Shown in pieces: positions 59,895-64,000 of a DNA stretch of 64,000 nt (its first letter is position 1; each line of letters starts with the position of its first letter). The notes beneath the pieces were generated by a model. The model was given only the letters and a program-made list of their open reading frames with translations, was not told the DNA's origin and ran no database searches. Made by a program: the position numbers and the translations under genes. Origin of the DNA: Musa acuminata AAA Group (taxonomy: Eukaryota > Streptophyta > Magnoliopsida > Zingiberales > Musaceae); assembly GCF_036884655.1 (NCBI RefSeq), contig NC_088340.1, positions 12,513,501 to 12,577,500 of the forward strand, in the 5' to 3' direction.

Positions 59895-62800
59895 TCAAGG
59901 CTGAGCAGCATCAAATTCTAGAAACTTCTCCTTTAGCATGCTGTAGGTCTCCCAAGTGGTATCTTCCTTTGGTAAGTTGGTCCATTGCGCCAGCACTTCA
60001 GTTACAGGATGTCTGCGGTACATTGCAACTCGTCGATCAAGTATGACTTGTGGTTGAACTTGAACTTCCCCAGTAGTAGAAGTGTTCGGCAAATGGCACT
60101 ACACTATTGCATCTTCACCCAATTTCCTTTTAAGGCATGCAACATGAAAGACTGGATGTATTTTAGAGCTAGTAGGCAAATCCAAGCGGTAGGCCACTGG
60201 TCCAATGCGTTCTAATACCTTATAAGGCCCAAAAAAACCGAGGAGATAGCTTCATGGAAGATCGGACCTTTATGAAAGTTTGCTTGTAGGGTTAAAGATG
60301 AAGGAAAACCCAATCACCCATAGTAAATTCTCGTTCACTTCAGTGTTTATCAGCTTGTTGTTTCATTCTTGCTTGTGCGGCTGTGAGGTTATCCTTTAAA
60401 AGCTGAATAATCTTATTTCTATCCATCAATTCCTTGTCCACTTGATCAACTTTAGAAGAACCGGGTACATACTTTGTAATTATAGGTGGGGGTTGGCCAT
60501 AAACTGCTTCAAATGGAGTCATTTTAATAGAAGAATGGTAAGAGGTATTATACCACCACTCTGCCCAGGGAAGCCATTTGACCCATTCCTTCGGCTTGTC
60601 GCTAGTAAAGCATCATAGGTAATTTTCTAGGCACCTGTTTACCACTTCAATTTGCCCATCTGTTTGCGGATGATAAGCAGTGCTCATATTCAGCTGAGTA
60701 CCTTGTAAACGAAAAAGTTCTGTCCAGAAGGAGCTAGTAAATATCTTGTCTCTGTTACTAACAATGGAACGGGGACTCCCATGCAATTTAGCTATGTTTT
60801 CCACAAAAATACGAGCAACACTTGCAGTAGTATAAGGATGTCGTAAAGCACAGAAATGAGTATATTTTGTAAGTCTATCCACGACTACAAATATAGTACT
60901 CTTTCCTTGACATGATGGGAGACTGTCAATAAAATCTATAGATATGTCGGTCTAAGTAGCATCAGGAATAGGGAGGGGTTGTAGCAAGCCTGGGGTGGCT
61001 ACTGTCTCACTTTTGTGACGTTGGCAAATATCACATTCAGTAACAAATTTCTTGATAAAATTTTTCATACATTTCCAGTAAAAAAGATGTCGAACTCGCT
61101 TATAAGTGCGGAGAAATCCCAAGTGACCAGTAATTGGTGATGAATGGAACTCCTTCAGAATTATTGCCTGGCAAGAAGAATGTGGGGTAACCACTATTCG
61201 ACCTTTATAGCGTAAGTCCACCGAATCCCAACTATAATTTGAGACAGAACCTGGGGCTTCTTCTAATCTTTTAATGATGTTTTGGATCTCAGGATTATTT
61301 ATCCATTCCCTTCTGATAACTTCCAAAGTCTCGCAAATAAGAATAGAAATAGCTACTAGTTTAGCTTGTTCTGGAAAGCGTGAGAGGGCATCTGCTACTA
61401 AATTCTCACTTCCCTTTTTATAAATGATCTCATAATCGAATCCCAGTAACTTTGTGACCCATTTTTGTTGCTTTGGAGAAGAAATCTTTTGCTCTAGAGA
61501 ATATTTGAGGCTTTTGTGATCAGTGCGTATTTGAAACCGTCGACCAATTAGGTAGGGTCTCCATTTTGTGACTGCATGTATTATAGCTAGCATCTCCTTG
61601 TCATAAATAGATAAACTCAAATGGGAAGGGGAAAGAGCCTTACTTGCATAAGCGATAGACTGACCTTTCTGGATTAATACAGTCCCTATTCCAGCTCCAG
61701 AAGCATCAGATTCAATCACAAACATCTTATTAAAATCGGGTAAAGCCAGCACGAGTGTAGTAGTCATTGCAGTTTTCAAGAATTAAAATGCCTGAGTTGC
61801 CTCTTCTGACCATCTGAATGCATTTTTCTTTAGAAGTGACGTCAAGGGGGCACTAATTTTGCCATAATTCTTCACAAACTTTCGATAATAGCCTATTAGT
61901 CCCAAGAACCCCCTTAAAGCTTTGATTGACTTTGGAATTGGCCAGTCTGTCATCACTTGGATTTTTGAAGGATCAACTGCAACACCCTTTTGAGATATGA
62001 TATGGCCGAGGTACTCAACCTCAGGTTGCCCAAAACTGCACTTGGATTTCTTGACAAAAAGACCATGCTCACGAAGAATATTAAAGACAATTCATAAATG
62101 TAATAAATGACTTTCTAGAGAATGACTGTATATTAAAATATCATCAAAGAAAACCAAAACAAACTTACGGAGATGAGCCCGAAGTATATCATTCATTAAA
62201 CTCTAGAAGGTAGAGGGCGTATTGGTTAACCCGAAAGGCATTACTAGAAACTCATAATGGCCGTTATGTGTCCTGAAGGCAGTTTTCTGAACATCCCTTT
62301 CATGTACTCTGATTTGATGATAGCCCGATCGTAGGTCCAATTTAGTGAATACCTGAGCTCCTCCCAATTCGTCCAACAGTTCATCCACTACTGGAATAGG
62401 ATATTTATCTTTCACTGTAATGTTGTTAAGTGCTCGACAGTCGACACACATCCGCCATGAGCCATCCTTCTTTCTGACTAGTAAGATTGGAGAAGAATAT
62501 GGGCTAACACTAGATCGTATAACTCTTGTTTTGAGCATCTCCGTGACAATCCTCTCTATTTCTGCCTTTTGGAAATGTGGATATCTATAGGGTCGGACAT
62601 TGGTTGGTGCCTTCTCGGGTAATAGTGGGATCCGATGATCATGACATCTAAGAGGTGGAAGTCCGTGTGGCTCTGCAAATATATCCGCAAACTCTGTTAG
62701 CAATGATTCAATATTTCCAGCAGGAATGTTCACTGTCATTTCCTTTTCAATGTTATGCAATTGCACCAAAAATCCGGTGTGTCTTCCGAAGGACCCGCTC

Positions 62801-64000
62801 CATCCGATGGCTAGTGATAGTTGTAACCTTACCTCCACGTCTTCCTTTGAGAGTCACCTGTCTTTCATTAATAAAGAACTTCATAGTCAGTTTAGAAAAA
62901 TTCCAAGAGACATCACCTAGGGTTGATAGCCATTCAATTCCGAGCACCACTTCATAGTCTTCCAAGGGTAATAAAAAGAAATCCACAAATAATTCTTGAC
63001 CTTGCAAAATTAGTTTTATCTTTGAGCACTTGTTGTCATAGGTTAAAATCCGTCTATCGGCGACCTTGACTTCAAATTTGTCATAACATTCGATGTGGTA
63101 AGCTAATCGGGCTGCAACTTTTCTATCCATAAAATTATTAGTGCTACCCGTATCAATCAAAACAGTGATAGACTGGTGTTTCAGAGTCTCCCCAATTTTC
63201 ATAGTTTGTGGATTAGAGTAGCCAGCCAATGCATGCACTGTATGTGTGACGGCTTCAACATCATCATCAGTTTCCACTTCTTCATGATCGGAATCCGATA
63301 CTTCTACTTCCGGTTCATCCTCGATCGGTTCAATCATCAAAAGTCTTCCTTGTTTGGATCGATGCTCCTTACTCCACTTTTCATCGCAATGCCAGCACAA
63401 ACCCTTCGCTAACTTTTCTTTGAGTTCCTCTCGGGTTAGTCTGCTAGTGTTGTGGTTTCGACTAGGAGTAGATGAAGTAGGTTGCCTGCTAATCACCTGT
63501 TTATTGGCACCTCTATTTTGACGATATTCTACACTGATTTTTTCTTCATGTAGGCGTGCAAATGAAATCGCAACCATCATAGTGCGGGGTTGACGAGCCT
63601 TAACCTCGCATTGGATCTCGGGAATAAGCCCTTCAATAAATGTACCCAGAAGTTATCGTTCTGACCAATCTCTAGTTTGGTTGGACAATCTTTCAAATCT
63701 ACTCTGATACTCCAACATTGTAGAAGTCTGACAAATTTTGGCGAGTTGGCCATCAACATTCTCATATTCGGATGGGCCAAAGCGAACAAGAAGTCCTCTT
63801 TTAAACTGCTCCCACGATGGAATTCCATGACAAGTTTCGTACCAATCATACCACTGAATTGCATCTCCATCGAGTTGGATTGAGGCCACTTCTACCTTGG
63901 ATTCTTCTAGGGTTCTGTGAAAATGAAAAAAATTTTCCACCCTAGAGATCCAACTGGTCGGATCCCCATCTTCCCATCGTGGAAATTTTACCCTGATACG
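59895..64000 (-). pseudogene. Ty3/gypsy gag-pol polyprotein of element F, many stops
   Basis: Gag domain: about 63,940-63,580 (WYDWYETCHGIPSWEQF). Knuckle-like CWHCDEKWSKEH near 63,390. Aspartic protease LIDTGSTNNFMD near 63,150. RT: 62,750-61,800, with [31 protein letters not shown] and catalytic FFDD near 62,140. RNase H: 61,780-61,400 (ESDASGAGIGTVL, RTDHKSLKYSLEQ). Integrase: zinc-binding H..H..CDIC near 61,100-61,010, core to about 60,620 with HPQTDGQIE. Chromodomain near 60,000-59,900 (LAQWTNLPKEDTTWE). In-frame stops at 63,653, 62,203, 61,783, 60,952, 60,613 and 60,340, and a frameshift near 62,790 between protease and RT, make it non-functional. Confidence 0.9.

Larger units (their letters stand above)
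59551..64000 (-). mobile_element. Element F: Ty3/gypsy chromovirus, right end beyond window
   Basis: The left LTR starts TGCCCTATAAGCC at 59,551 and ends GGATCCTAACA at 59,864, 314 bp. The PPT follows at 59,865. On the minus strand the order gag, protease, RT, RNase H, integrase, chromodomain is seen from 64,000 down to 59,895, the Ty3/gypsy order. A short LTR and a chromodomain fit the Reina or Galadriel clades; the clade is inference. The preceding bases atagg would be the TSD, but the other end is outside the window. Confidence 0.85.

Overview
This is nuclear DNA from a flowering plant. Genes carry many GT-AG introns, coding exons such as the DCR-like and Lsi2-like ones are very rich in G+C at third codon positions, and the right third is nested LTR retrotransposons. 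The protein matches, the GC-rich coding exons and the CGGTAC-type intronic repeats suggest a commelinid monocot, most likely Zingiberales (banana/Ensete relatives). That placement is inference, because no marker gene fixes it.

The gene-rich left part (1-38,000) holds five genes, all on the + strand. (1) 37-13,899 is the last 20 exons of a PepN-type M1 zinc aminopeptidase, entering from the left edge; two exons are microexons of 5 and 12 nt. (2) 15,920-17,260 is a single-exon BAHD acyltransferase of the DCR (cuticle) type. (3) 19,118-21,427 is a three-exon Lsi2-like (ArsB/NhaD-type) silicon efflux transporter. (4) 22,471-30,650 is a triple-KH RNA-binding protein of the BTR1 type, with a non-autonomous hAT element in its fourth intron. 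(5) 33,110-37,346 is a membrane-tethered NAC transcription factor (NTL type), with upstream ORFs in its leader. They are unrelated housekeeping, surface-lipid, mineral-transport, RNA-binding and transcription genes; nothing suggests a cluster or shared pathway.

From about 39,300 to the right edge the window is a nested retrotransposon block, read here from termini, target-site duplications (TSDs), primer binding sites (PBSs) and polypurine tracts (PPTs). A decayed Ty1/copia element (D, minus strand) was invaded at 43,120 by a SIRE-like copia element (B). B's left LTR was then split by a second, related element (A, 43,478-51,428, TSD gagac) and by a 3.5-kb putative solo Ty3/gypsy LTR (E, 51,576-55,102, TSD tttat) that carries about 40 copies of a 30-bp minisatellite. 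B's right LTR was split by a Ty3/gypsy chromovirus (F, 59,551 to beyond 64,000). A and B both have long LTRs, a gag remnant, a Met-initiator-tRNA PBS and a PPT, but no pol, so they look like gag-only non-autonomous retrotransposons.

I found no CRISPR array, rRNA, tRNA, or novel defence or biosynthetic system. The most unusual items are the microexons around the aminopeptidase active site, the gag-only copia pair, the minisatellite-bearing solo LTR, and the hAT element with a near-perfect 8-bp TSD.
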